64,000 bases of DNA from Callaeas wilsoni (lineage: Eukaryota > Chordata > Aves > Passeriformes > Callaeidae): assembly GCA_013398955.1 (NCBI GenBank), contig VWPU01003052.1, forward strand, positions 62,001 to 126,000, in the 5' to 3' direction. A program made the position numbers and the translations under genes. Shown one piece after another: positions 26,363 to 37,575 of the stretch; within the stretch, counting starts at the first letter, position 1; the number at the start of each line of letters is the position of its first letter. The notes under the pieces are model-generated. The model was not told the DNA's origin. It made no database searches and was given only the letters and a program-made list of their open reading frames with translations.

Positions 26363-29164
26363 TATGACACCATTTGCGAACTAACAGAAGATACTGAAAA
26401 TTTCAAAGCTGCCAAATGTGAAGGATCTAGTTCACGAATATGTACAAATGGATATCTGACTTGAAGCCCGTGGACAGTCCTACAGAAGTTTATGGCAGGG
26501 AAGACAGGCAAGCAATGGCAGATCAGATGAGGGACTCATAGATACAGATCTCTGAACTTTCAGAATTGCTGGAGTGCTTGACTGCCGCTGATTTAGACTG
26601 GAATTAAACATCTCAGTGCTGTTGAAGCTGCCTCTGGCATCTAGCTTTCAGCTTCTGCCAATTACTGTGAAAAGTACCTCGGACCAAAGTGACTTCCCAA
26701 GGTCATACACAAATATGTGGCCTCTTTTCTAAAGTTGAAGGAATGCTCAGTAATTATTTCATATTAAAAAGTTATAAATCTAAATGGTTTTTTCTGTCCA
26801 TTTTTTTTCATCCAGTTATGTGTTTTATCAAATGTAACTACAGACAAGGAATATTTAAAATTCCACTTCATCATGTCTGCTGGAAAATTTCTTGTTTTAT
26901 TTTCTGTAAGCAAAGTAGTTACTATTTGCCAGTTCAATCCCCAGGTAGTTAGCTTTCATGGAGTTGAAAATAAATGTTGTAAATGAAACATCTGTCAACA
27001 CCATTATTTTCTAATAACATTAATAGGCAGATGTTTTTAGATGACAAAGCAAAGTGTATCATTTCTGATTTGTTCTTTTGTCCTGAGCTGAACTTGGTCA
27101 TTGAAAAGTACTTACTTTAAAAAGTGTCTCAGCATGAGCAATAATTCACTGAGTTCAGTAATGTGAGATTTTTCCATGTAGAATAGTATCATAAAGGCCA
27201 ACTGCTCACAGAAAAAATGTTAGTGCATTGTTCAAAAAACATACTTGTGTGGAGGAAGAGACCCTCTCCATTGGCAGGACTGGTAGTTCAATCTACATAT
27301 AGTTTGCACAGAAGTACTGTGCCAATTCAATTACCGTCTGATTAATGAAGTGTAGCAGGTTTATTTCAGGGGTCTAGCTAGCTATTAATTAGCATATTGG
27401 GGCCTATACTCTACTGTTTTGCCCTGATATGCTTTGAAAAATCCCAATGCAATTAAATAAACTCTAATATGCTTTAAATAGTTACTTGAGAAAACACATT
27501 CAGATTTTTTTAAAACCCTTATGGGATTTTTAAGCACATCCAGATTTATTGTAAAGCATCTGAAGTTCTTTGTAAACACTCTTGTTGCGTTGGTTTGTGC
27601 TGTTCAGCAAAACAGCATTCCCGTTGCTTTAACGGAAGATTTCTTCTAACACAAGAAGCTGGTGTTATTTCCTTATGGTGCCCTGGAGCAAATAATGAGG
27701 ATGCTGGTACCCCCAAATCCCACTAAAGTTACTTGCACTTTTCATGATCTACCTAGTTTTTGTTGGATTTCTTCACTTCTAAAGTCTTTTAATTTTTTTT
27801 TTTTTTCCCAAGAGGATCAGTGCTAACAGCAGAAAACTGGAAAGCTTGTTAGCATAGGGTTTGAGGTCAGGCAGGAGAGAGTAGGAAGCACCACGTTGAC
27901 TAAACTAGAAGGAGCTGAACCCTTTCTACCCTGGACAGTAGCACAGAGTGCTAATAAATGCACTATATGTTCCTTGGGTCAAAGGGATTGTCTGAGCAGG
28001 AGCATTTCAGCGCATACTGATCACAAGCGGGCTGGAGAGATGTTTTATTCAGAGCATTAACTATTTAGTATCCTTGCAGCCTGGGAGATACAGGAGTGTG
28101 AGACCAGTTAATAGAGCAATGGAAATATTGGTTAGATATGTCCCTTATTTATAAGTTTTAGTAGTCCTCTGACTTTAAATTGTTTCACTGCTTCCAATGT
28201 GTCACAAGTGACTTACTCAGTTCTGTATCCCATGCCCTACATGGATCAGTTTGTTTATGCTCTTGTCTTCACCAATCTCTTCTCTTTCACCCTCCACCAG
28301 ACTCTTTCTCCCACTTCATCCAGACCTCAAAAAGCTCTCAAATTTTAGTCTGCTATTCTCCTTCGTTCTCTGCTTTAACTTATAAACAAGTTAAATCCTT
28401 TATCCCTCTTTTTCCTACAAATATCAAATTAAAACACATTTTGCTCTGGAGGCTTTCTTTTGTTTGCCTACTCACCAGTGATGCCTGCATGCTCCATTGC
28501 CTTGTGTTTGCTCATGCTTGGGTTAAATCCTGTGCTCTTAAAGGCACCTTTTTACCTCCGAAGTTCGTGGGAGCTGGCTCATCTTCTTTAGACACAAGTT
28601 TTGGCTCTTAGTGTTCAGACTTGCCTTTTCTGTATCAAAGGTTCTGGTATTTACAGTTTTGTCTGAACACACTTTAAAGAAACTCTTCGTCTTCCCTCAG
28701 TGACAGTAAAAATTAATAACAGTTCTTTTGCTACACAGGGTTGTATAAGAAGCCTCTGTATTACATCTGCCACTATTCTCCCATATTTTCTAAAACATAT
28801 ATTAAGGAATTATTTTGCATGTGCATTTTAACATGCTGTTTTGCATGCAACAGGCAGCAGTGAATTTACAACAAGTTGCACAATCGTCCACTTACACTGT
28901 CCTCCTACCCTGGGCAGTGTTGCTATGGTGGTTTGGGGAGCCACAACCAACTAAGCTTGTAGAAAGAAGCTGCCAAAAGTCAGGTACCACTGCAGATCCA
29001 GTATGCAGCACAGTGCATCTGAGGGGAAGCCAAAAGGCAAGGCTGGGCAAAGCTGCTGATAGCCAGGTCCCAGGGCAGCACTGTAGACCTTCCCAAAGGG
29101 CTCACATCACAGCAAGACAGAGCCAAATACCACACTGCTCTTGGTATCTTCATTTTCTTGACCT
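26363..29164. other. Non-coding sequence with two longer open frames of no known family
   Basis: This interval contains the longest open frame of the window (28180-28611, plus, 143 codons) and another of 121 codons at 28815-29180 that runs into a T-rich tract. Neither has a recognisable domain, and the first begins in ordinary A+T-rich sequence without promoter-like context. The first lies in a pyrimidine-rich patch, which reduces stop codons by chance. A 14-base T run is at 27793-27806. 27300-27400 is rich in ATTA-type motifs. Confidence 0.45.
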
Positions 29165-29211
29165 CTTTTTTTTTTTTTAATTACTGTTTTATTTTTTTAT
29201 TTTGTCATTTT
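29165..29211. repeat. T-rich low-complexity tract
   Basis: A 13-14-base T run followed by TTTA/TTTTATTTT sequence. It could be the reverse-complement tail of an old retroposed element. No element body or target-site duplication was identified. Confidence 0.7.
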
Positions 29212-30931
29212 CACTCATGTTCTCCTTATAAACATACAGTCCTGAAATGCACCTGACAAACATCTTTCTGTGCATTCTTTTAACTGGGGGAGGCCTTGAT
29301 CCATCAGGCAGCTTAAGTGCTCTCTGAACTCTAGGCACCTGCAGAGTGCTTTTGAATCAATAGAGTGATACATGCGCTTAAATTCAGGCACGTGTTTCAT
29401 CACCTGGCTGAACCATGGCAGAAAAGCCATTCACTTAACATTAGGGCTGTTTTGTTTTAGAAACAGCATGATTAACTTCCTGCCTTTGCTATTTTTATGC
29501 AAAATGTAGTACACATATTTTGCATAACTGAAGCTAACTACAAGGTCATAACTGTGCTTTAAATGGGCATAAAGTGCTAAATAACCTGGATTTAGGGATG
29601 ATTTCTATGCATGATTATTAAACAAATGATTGATTGACAGGTTGGTCTAACAGGGTGGCAGTGAGATGATTGGATAGCCCTGTTCCATTACAAATAGCAC
29701 TCTCACCCTCCTTTAGCCCTGTCTTTACCACACTCAAGCACACCCTTTTTTATGAGGTGGACTTTGAACTATCTTTCCGTAGTGTCTCCGAAAGGCACAA
29801 TGAACGTATTATGTGACTATTCATTGCAGCAAAGTTACCACATAATAATTTACAATTTTATGGAACTGCTAGGATTAGCTATGTATCATCTATTTTTAAT
29901 ACACATCATTGTGGTATTGGAGCAATAATGAATGCATTTAAATAAATCAAAAAAACCCAAATGAATGCTGAGTTGTTGTCAATCACTTGCAGATGAGCGT
30001 ACTCTAGTGAGAAGATACAATGGAGAATTTTCTGAGAATGATTTATTGAGTCAACCAGCATCACTCTGGAACAGCTGATACCTTTCCAGCATACGGCTAT
30101 ACATAGAGGTAGAGTTTCGTGAGAATACCCACATGATAAATCTTTTGATAAATTTTTGTCAAAAAGTTTTATCTGGATTTTTTGAGTTACAGTGCAGAAT
30201 GAAAAAAAAAAAACCAACAACCAAAACTGTACAGAAAAAACCTCAACCAAAAGTAGAATCAAAAGGGAGCATATTCATGTCTAATTTGGAATTTACAAGC
30301 ACTGGAGATCTCTGTACCTCTTATGCAATAATGTGTTGACTTACTGAGATGAAGGAAGCCATTGCTTTGTCCTTTCAAGGAAAAAGTTACATAGTTTCAT
30401 AGGAAATAATATTAACTTTAGGTTTGCTGCCTTCCCTTTGTGAACTGCTTTTTTGCCTTTTATAAGGAGAGAGTTAGTATCTGAAGTTGTATCATAATCA
30501 GCTACCCTAATGTAATAAGACAAAATAATTCTAAGTAATGAGGTACAAGAAACAAAATATTTATGTAATATTTGGTAATCCTGCAGAGTAAAATGCAGCT
30601 CTGTTCGAGAGGGCTGGAAGAAGCGTGTCTATTTTCTGACGTTGATAATAGAATATTTCTATCTCTTGAACACCTGAGTTCATGCCACCTATTCCATATG
30701 TTCTGAACTCAAATATAAGTAGGATTAGACTGGGTCAGTTCATGGATCAAAGCTCCAGGGAAAACTTAAATGCTGTGTACAGGAAACAATATTGATGATC
30801 TAACTTTCTATTGGGCATTATTTCAGTGAAGTAGCATGACAGAATTGTGTCATGGGGCCACTCTGCTGTTAGAGGTGCTGTTATACAATGACATGTAAAG
30901 ATTTTATGATCACTTAGGAAAAAGTGTCGGG
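29212..30931. other. Non-coding sequence; possible cis-regulatory patch at 29455-29650
   Basis: No gene is supported. The part at 29455-29650 contains an octamer-like ATGCAAAAT (29497), TAAACAAAT and a perfect TGATTGACAG (29631-29640), which is the known PBX-MEIS/PREP composite motif. An A-rich stretch with ACC/CCAAC motifs lies at about 30199-30250. Open frames (for example minus 29906-30262, 118 codons) have no recognised domain. Confidence 0.45.
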
Positions 30932-30964
30932 CAGATATAGATATAGATTATATAGATATAGATA
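30932..30964. repeat. GATATA hexanucleotide-like array
   Basis: Five or so imperfect copies of ATAGAT/GATATA with one TTATAT interruption. It is a short low-complexity array in otherwise unique sequence. Confidence 0.8.
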
Positions 30965-33205
30965 TTCTACCTCCAAGATTATAATTTACTTTTTAGTTTA
31001 ACTGAAAAAACACTCCTTATTTCAAAACTATCATGCAATCATGATGACCACTTTTAAAAGCAGGCTATATTTCACATCAGAAATACATTTCATTGGTGCT
31101 GTTTTTATTTCTTTACGCAGTTTGTCGAAGGTCTTGCAAACTGATGCCATTGAATGAACATTTTGGGTTAGAACACAAAACTGCACTAAAATTAACAGCT
31201 GTCTGCACCAGGCTTATCTTTTATACATGTAGATGAGACTTCAGTTCTGGAATGTTCATTTTTAAAGAGCTTGGAAGTAAAAAAACCACTTTCACTGAAA
31301 CTGCAGTACTGTCACTGAGCAGTGATGGTCCGCACAGGAATGCCTGAAGATACAATGCCAGCTCTCTTCTGAAATTATGCATTTCTGGAATCTTTCTTCT
31401 GTGGAAATAACTGGTGCATTTGCACAGAAGGGCTTGCAATGGTAACCATGAAGTGAGGAGAGACGAAGAAAGAAGTCTGTGAGATAACCCATATCCTAAG
31501 AAGTTGCCTACTCTTTTTACTAGTAAAGTTTAAGGTCCTTAGATAGGTATAAAAACCACAAAATACCATTAAACAAAGCTGTTCTGCCTCTTGGAATGAA
31601 TGAGTTTTCTTCCTTCCCAATGCCTGCCCTCCTGTATGCATACCATGACAATCCAATCTCTAAGAGCAAAAATGAAAATGAAGTAAAAATTAGTGTTAAT
31701 CATGAAGGCGTGTTTTTACAGTTTCACTTTCATTGACTAGAGCAGCAGACTGCAACTGTAGATGTTGAAAGAAAAACTCTTCACCTGTCCTCTGCTTAAT
31801 TAAAATACATTAGATACATAGATTTATTTGAGGGTTTGATGTTAAACGAAGATGAATGAAATGTTTTATGGAAGTCGATGAAATGTTATTTACTTAAATA
31901 AGCAATTCTGTTCTACCAATACTCGGGCTCACATAGAAGAACATGCCTTTTTCCTACTTATTTATGAGCAGTATTTTACTGAGGCTCCCTACAGTCGACT
32001 ATAACATTAATTTTGCCAGTAACTGGGAGCAGGCAAAAGAGAAAAGAGCAACTATTTATGAAGGGTAGTTTGGGGTGTGCCACAACAGCCAAGAGACAGC
32101 ATGGCCTGCACAGTGATCTTCACTTCTTAATAAGAATTCCCTGCATTCTGGTCTTGTCCAGTCAATGCAGACTGCCAGCGGATTTTGCCTGGTGGAAATT
32201 GAGTCTCCAGCTCAATCAGTTCATGTGGGGCAGCTTTAGATATTGCTGCCTACAGGTGTCTATCCTCATGCTATCAGTCCTCCAAGCCTAAACAAGCCTC
32301 TACCATTTTTGCCTCAGGTTAGTGACATAGAGGGCCCTAAAATGGTGCTAAACAGGCCCCAGTACTTTTTCAGCCAGTGAAGGCTGATGAGGTCCATCAC
32401 ATAGTTATCTCAAATCCTTTTGCACAATCAAATAATTTTCTCTGGCTTTTTATGGAAAGAAACCTTCCCCACCTCTAGACACTCCTGGAGCTACAATTTA
32501 TCCCATAGGACACACATATAATTTTATTGGCTATCTTGCATTGAAGTGCAGCTGTTGTAGAAAGACTGCTTGCAGAAGTTCTAAGGGTGGTGTATTTTGG
32601 CACATGGTGTTTCCTGTGAGACACAAAATTCCTACTTAATCCTTCATGGGGCTTTTTTCACTCTTTAGAATAAATTTTAATGTTGTTCTTTAAGATGATG
32701 ATCAGCTTTTCATCCAACATCCCATACTACCTCAATTGAACTTATTAAACTCTAGTGGCAGAAATGCTTATATAAAAGTTCGTTGACTGTTGCAGTTTGT
32801 GTAGATATATTAAAGGACAAATCCTATCACTTTGCCACAGTGCCAGGGTTTATAAATAACATGTGTACAGGACAGAAGGGGAGAAATGGGCCCATTTGTG
32901 GGATACGCTGAAGAACTATTGCTTTATAGGTTGTCCTATATCTCTCCTCCTGCTACAGTTTATATAAAGTTCCTCTACAATAACTACAGTTGTTGGCTGA
33001 AGAGAGGTTGTTGTCCCATCAGATCTGTTAGCATTCAGTCTTCACTGCTCCTGTGTCATCAGCCAGTGCTTACAATGAAATTCCAGGCTGTTCTTACCAC
33101 TTCCTGAATCAGTTCTGCCATTTTTCACTAAAATTTGGAATAGAGTTGTTGTTAATCACGAACATTTACAGATGACTGGTAAATGGTTTAAGGAAATTAT
33201 GTTTT
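30965..33205. other. Non-coding unique sequence
   Basis: No gene or recognised repeat. Several overlapping minus-strand frames at 31221-31656 and a plus frame at 32013-32291 stay open for 66-93 codons without recognisable domains. Confidence 0.5.
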
Positions 33206-33257
33206 CTCTTAAGTTGCTAAAAACAGAGAAACTCTTATGTTGCTGAAAACAGAGAAA
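33206..33257 (+). repeat. Two-copy 26-bp tandem duplication
   Basis: 33206-33231 and 33232-33257 are adjacent 26-base units differing at two positions. Each unit begins CTCTTA and ends ACAGAGAAA. The low divergence suggests a fairly recent slippage or duplication event. Confidence 0.85.
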
Positions 33258-34279
33258 GAATGCAAAGCACACTAGTGGATAAGGGGTGCAGAATTTCACT
33301 CCCACAGCAAAACAAGCCAAGTCCATAGTAGTGAAAATTTTTTCTCTTGGCTCTGGTTGAGTTACCAACTTGAATTCTGGATCAGTCCATGCATTCTATT
33401 GACACTATGAAGAAGAAGGGATTATTGTCTTGACATTTCTTTCTAATTTTTCTAAAAAGAAAATAATAATTTGTAGCTTGTCAGTCTTTGCCAAGATTCG
33501 GCTTAGAGAGAATATTTTATAGCTGAGATATAAACCTCTGAAGTAAAAATGCAGACACAACTTTAAGTACAGTGTTGCAAATGCAGAGTTAAGTAATGTT
33601 AATCTATCAATACACAGTATGTGCAAACATATGTTTATAGACAGAGAGACAAGCATGTATAAATGAGAGGATAAAATCCCTATTTCTCATTTGGTGCTAT
33701 GCAATTTCTATCAATTTAGAAATGTGTTATGATTTTATTTTAAGCTGACATACTGTAAATTGTGCTTATTTGAGAATACTTGTTTAACTCTTAAGGTTTA
33801 TAAGACAGAAAAGGAAGATGTCTTTGGAAGTTCTCCAGTGACCTAAAATGAACTAATAAATAATAGAAAAATGTTATCCCTTCTTTGGAAACTTTGGAAT
33901 GGTTGTCATCTTTAAATCTACACATAGCATAAAAATAGGTTTTCAGTGATTAAGATTTACTATAAAATCTGCTAAATATAGCAGAGGTTGCTTCTTTAGG
34001 CGCAGGCTGTATATTATGCTCATGTTAAAAGAGAAATTACCAGATCTCTAGGTGAGGTATTTTAGAAATTTGGCAGATGGCTTTACTTTGTATTTGTGGC
34101 ACAGAATCCTGTTCTAATTTTGTGTTTGATTGGAATATTCAACAGCTTCTGGTGCTACTAGGACTTGCTATCTGAAAGACAGAGTTTGCAAACTATAAAT
34201 ATGAACTTTGAAAATATATATCCTAGAGTTAGTCCAGTAGATTGTGTTTATAACGCTCACTTATTGGCTGACTGATACA
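33258..34279. other. Non-coding A+T-rich sequence
   Basis: Nothing gene-like was seen. Open frames are short and no repeat family was recognised. Confidence 0.5.
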
Positions 34280-35050
34280 TTTTGGCCCCAGACCAAAAAC
34301 AAAGGCTGCCTGGTTGAGCAATGCCTCCTGCCAAGTGGGAAGGCAGAGGGATAATTGGGGCAGTGGTTAATATTGGGAAGGTATTTAGTGTTGGGTTCTG
34401 ACAGCTACCAGTCTTCCCCACTCATGGTCCCTCTAGCCTCACCTTCACATCCCTTCGCCATACCTCCTCTTCAGCCCCAGCTGCTGATTTGATCTGCTGA
34501 GGAACAATTCCACTGGAAGACAAGAAAAGTTCTGTCTATATGAGCAAGGGATTTCAGCCTCAAGTTTATACACAGCCTGGCTGGCAACCCACCAAACAAG
34601 GCTGCTGACCTGTGCCATCGTTGTCACCACTGTAACACCAAGGGGAGCCCTGTTCCTGTGAGGAGACATGGGAGGCATTTCCCATCTGTCTCCTCAGCTG
34701 CCCCCACCTTGGAACTCAGTGGAGGTGGAGCTGAGCCTGCACAGAGGTGAGGGCAGGTGGCAGCATTGGCATTGCCTGCAGCATTGGCCAAGGTGAGGGG
34801 TGGAACTTGCCCTTGTCCTCTTTCAGCTGTTGGCTACCAGCTTTCCTCACGGGAGGCACCAGGAGCCTTGCCTGGAGCTGTGACCTGCTCTGCACTGCCC
34901 ATTGTCCCAGCTCATAGCCAAAACATCAGGACCTTTCCCAGTAATTTTGACTTAAGCGAACTAGACTTCAACCTTAATTTGTGGAGTCATGACTGATTTG
35001 TGGATGTGACTCTGCTCATATAAGCTAAATAAAATTTTCTCTGATGTATC
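34280..35050 (+). other. G+C-richer segment with splice-like and polyadenylation signals
   Basis: This stretch is clearly richer in G+C than its surroundings. It has pyrimidine-tract/AG acceptor-like signals ending at 34697 and 34826, a donor-like GAG/GTGAGG at 34747, an open frame that continues if 34747-34826 is removed, a TGA stop at 34994-34996, and AATAAA at 35028-35033 followed by T-rich sequence. It could be the 3' end of an unrecognised transcript. It could also be an old LTR, since a CATATAAGC string sits right before the AATAAA, or chance. No protein family is recognisable in the conceptual product, so I do not call a gene. Confidence 0.3.
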
Positions 35051-37007
35051 TCACATCATGGCCTGCTTTCTCATACCACTCCCCTGGCCCGAAGCCTATG
35101 GGCAGATATGTAACAGAGGGATTTCCTACTACTCCCTACAACTGGATTTGTCAGGGAACAGCAGGCTTGTTTAACACATTGAAACAGACAGTATTTATTT
35201 ACATGACTGATAATTTTAACTTTAGTTGAATGTGATCTTTAAGGAGTCATTCTGAAGTGGTTATATGAAAGGAGTAAGGCAGTCTTTGCTGGCACTGCTA
35301 TTTTTCACACAGGACTGGTAAAAGCTTTTTTCAAACTCTTCCCGATCATTACACACTCTGTGTCTCTTCCCTGAGTTTTCTCTGATGGAGTGCATATTCC
35401 CAGTGGAAATGACAGATGAATTCAGAAGAGAAATTTAAAAAGACCCCCTGAAGCATATTTGACACTGTAAGAATGGGGTCCCATCATGGATTTATATATA
35501 GGTGGGTGACACTGTAGAGAATTTTCTGTTTTCTGTGTCAAGTAAAGAGCTTCCAAGCGTTAAGAAAAGACCAGAGTGTTGTGAGTGACATCAGGTTTGA
35601 ATTCAGGCTTTGCAAGTCAGAGTGGACAAGAGTAGATAGCAGCCATTCAGCTGGCTTTGTCAGAGTGGATTTTCTACAAAAAGAAGGATTTAGCAGTTTT
35701 GTTATACACTGTAATTATACAGTGCATAGAATGTCCAGTCCATCTGTAAAGAAGTGCTTTTCCTAGAAATAGTGTTGAGAAGCTCTGATGTGGGGCAACC
35801 GTACTTTTTGGCAAGGAATGATATTTTTTAAAATACTGGCAAAGACTGTTCTTTTGTACCATAAATTCTGGCAATAACCAACCTTTTTCTCCTTAAACTG
35901 CCAGCTTATGTTGGCTCCATTTGTTTTAAATCCCTTGTTCTCAACAGGCCGTGTAATCAGAATGACAGGCTGCTCGCAGCTTCCCTGGTGCTCAGCTGCA
36001 TGCAGGTCATGCCCAAGCCTCCTCTCTGGAAGGAGGCTGTGCTCTGACTCCTCGCTACCTGTGAGTCTGAGCATATGTACCTGCTCAGGGGCGAGGAAAG
36101 AACAGCAGCTTAGTGTTTAACACCAGTAAGTGCTGAAGGAGTGGAAATCTTATTCTCTGCACTACCGTTTTTGAATTGGAGTCTCCCTGCTTCCTTACAG
36201 CAGCTAAATCTCCTTAGCCAGTATCATCACTATATTGTCAATAAAAACTTCAAAGTTAGGGTCAGGTATTCACTGAGCAGTAACTGCTCTGATAAAGAAA
36301 ACCAGAGCACTTGTTAGCACCTGTCTTTTTGGCAAAGTATGTGATTGCTTTGGCTGATGTACCAAGCAGTATTATTTTATTAGTATTACAGTTCAAGAGC
36401 TTATTAAGAGATGCCAGCAAACACCAAACTGTGATTTTTTGAAGAGAGGCATTTTTGGGAAAGCTAATTTGCCTATTTGCATTTCTGTCTTAAAAGTTTC
36501 CCTATCATTTGTGTGTCACTACCCTTGATGATATAAATGAATTATCACAACATCATCGTTAGCATGCCAGGAAAAGTTAGCTATTGCGTACTTATGATCA
36601 ATTTGAGGAGAATATGTAATTAACATCCATTACATTAATAAAATACCTAATATTAAACCCCAGCTAAAAGGAGTTTAATAACCCCTTGAGCAATCTTCAA
36701 ACCCACATAAAATCAATATCTTTTTATTCCAAGTACTTTGGTATTTGGTATCACTGTGTACAGACAGTTTCCTTCAGTGTACTGGAGACAATAATTGAGT
36801 AGTATACTCAGGCATCTTAAAAGACACTGCAAACAACACATTTAAGTGGAAACTTTCATTTTCTTGCTATTTAGAACTTTAGCTTGTACAGGTCTTCTTA
36901 GCTGTAAGGATTTTGATTAGTTTTACTTAGTCTATTGAACACATTTTACTGACAATAGTTTTTCTTAATTTCTATGCATTTTAACTGATACTATGAATGA
37001 CTTTGTT
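35051..37007. other. Non-coding sequence with a possible exon-like block at 35948-36060
   Basis: The 35948-36060 block is G+C-rich, preceded by a pyrimidine tract and CAG and followed by GTGAGT, and one frame is open across its 113 bases. Overlapping open frames exist on both strands (plus 35908-36120, 70 codons; minus 35763-36074, 103 codons), neither with a recognisable domain. 36520-36680 is dense in ATTA/TAAT homeodomain-like cores. The remainder is plain A+T-rich sequence. Confidence 0.4.
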
Positions 37008-37059
37008 CTTTTTGACCCCAGGGTGAATGGGTCCTTTTTGACTCCAGGGTGAAATCTGC
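37008..37059 (+). repeat. Two-copy 26-bp tandem duplication (partial)
   Basis: 37008-37033 and 37034-37059 share their first 20 bases with one mismatch (CTTTTTGACYCCAGGGTGAA). The last six bases of the units differ. It lies about 100 bases upstream of the CR1 fragment. Confidence 0.8.
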
Positions 37060-37163
37060 CCACTTCCCAGTACTCTATTTAAATAATACTGAGCCAGGCT
37101 TAAGTCAGAAAAGATGTTTAAAATAAACACACACATTTTATTCCCTCTTCTTTATTCTCTGGA

Positions 37164-37575
37164 AAACTAATGAAGGATGATATGAGGGAAAGGCTGAGAC
37201 CATTGGAGGTGTTCAGCCTGAAGAAGAGAAGGCTCCAGGGAGATCTTTCTGTGGCCTTCCAGTACTTAAAGGGGCTTACAAGAATGATGGGGCAAACTTT
37301 TCAGCAGGCCTGTAGCGATAGGACAAGGGGTAACAGTTTTAAACTAAAAGAGGCCGAACTAGATATAAGAAAGAAAATTTTACAGTGGGGGCTATAACAC
37401 ACTGGAACAGCTCAGACAGAGCAGTGATGGATGCCCCAAACCCTGGAAACATTCAAGGTCAGATTGGAAGGGGCTCTGAGCAACCTAGTTGAAAATGTCC
37501 CTTCTTATTGCAGGGGAATTTGGACTAGATGGCTTTTAAAGATCCGTCCAACCGCAACTGTTCTCTGAGTCCATG
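37164..37575 (+). mobile_element. CR1 LINE, 3'-terminal fragment
   Basis: This matches, from memory, the 3' part of avian CR1 non-LTR retrotransposons. Landmarks in order are: a GTTCAGCCTGAAGAAGAGAA stretch near 37210, TGGCCTTCCAGTACTTAAA (37251-37269), GATAGGACAAGGGG, a TTTAAACT block, CACTGGAACAG (37400), GGATGCCCCAAACCCTGGAA (37428), GAGCAACCTAG, GGACTAGATGG (37522), and a decayed terminus near 37555-37575. CR1 copies are usually 5'-truncated, as here; only about 410 bases remain. The end of the reverse transcriptase coding region and the 3' untranslated region are represented, and the 75-codon open frame at 37170-37397 is a remnant with no function. The terminal short direct repeats typical of CR1 (ATTCTATG-like) are eroded, which points to an old insertion. 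Confidence 0.93.

Noticed and set aside
28180..28611. Longest open frame in the window (143 codons, plus strand)
   Set aside because: It lies in a pyrimidine-rich patch that lowers stop frequency. The product has no domain I recognise, and no promoter, splice or polyadenylation context is visible.
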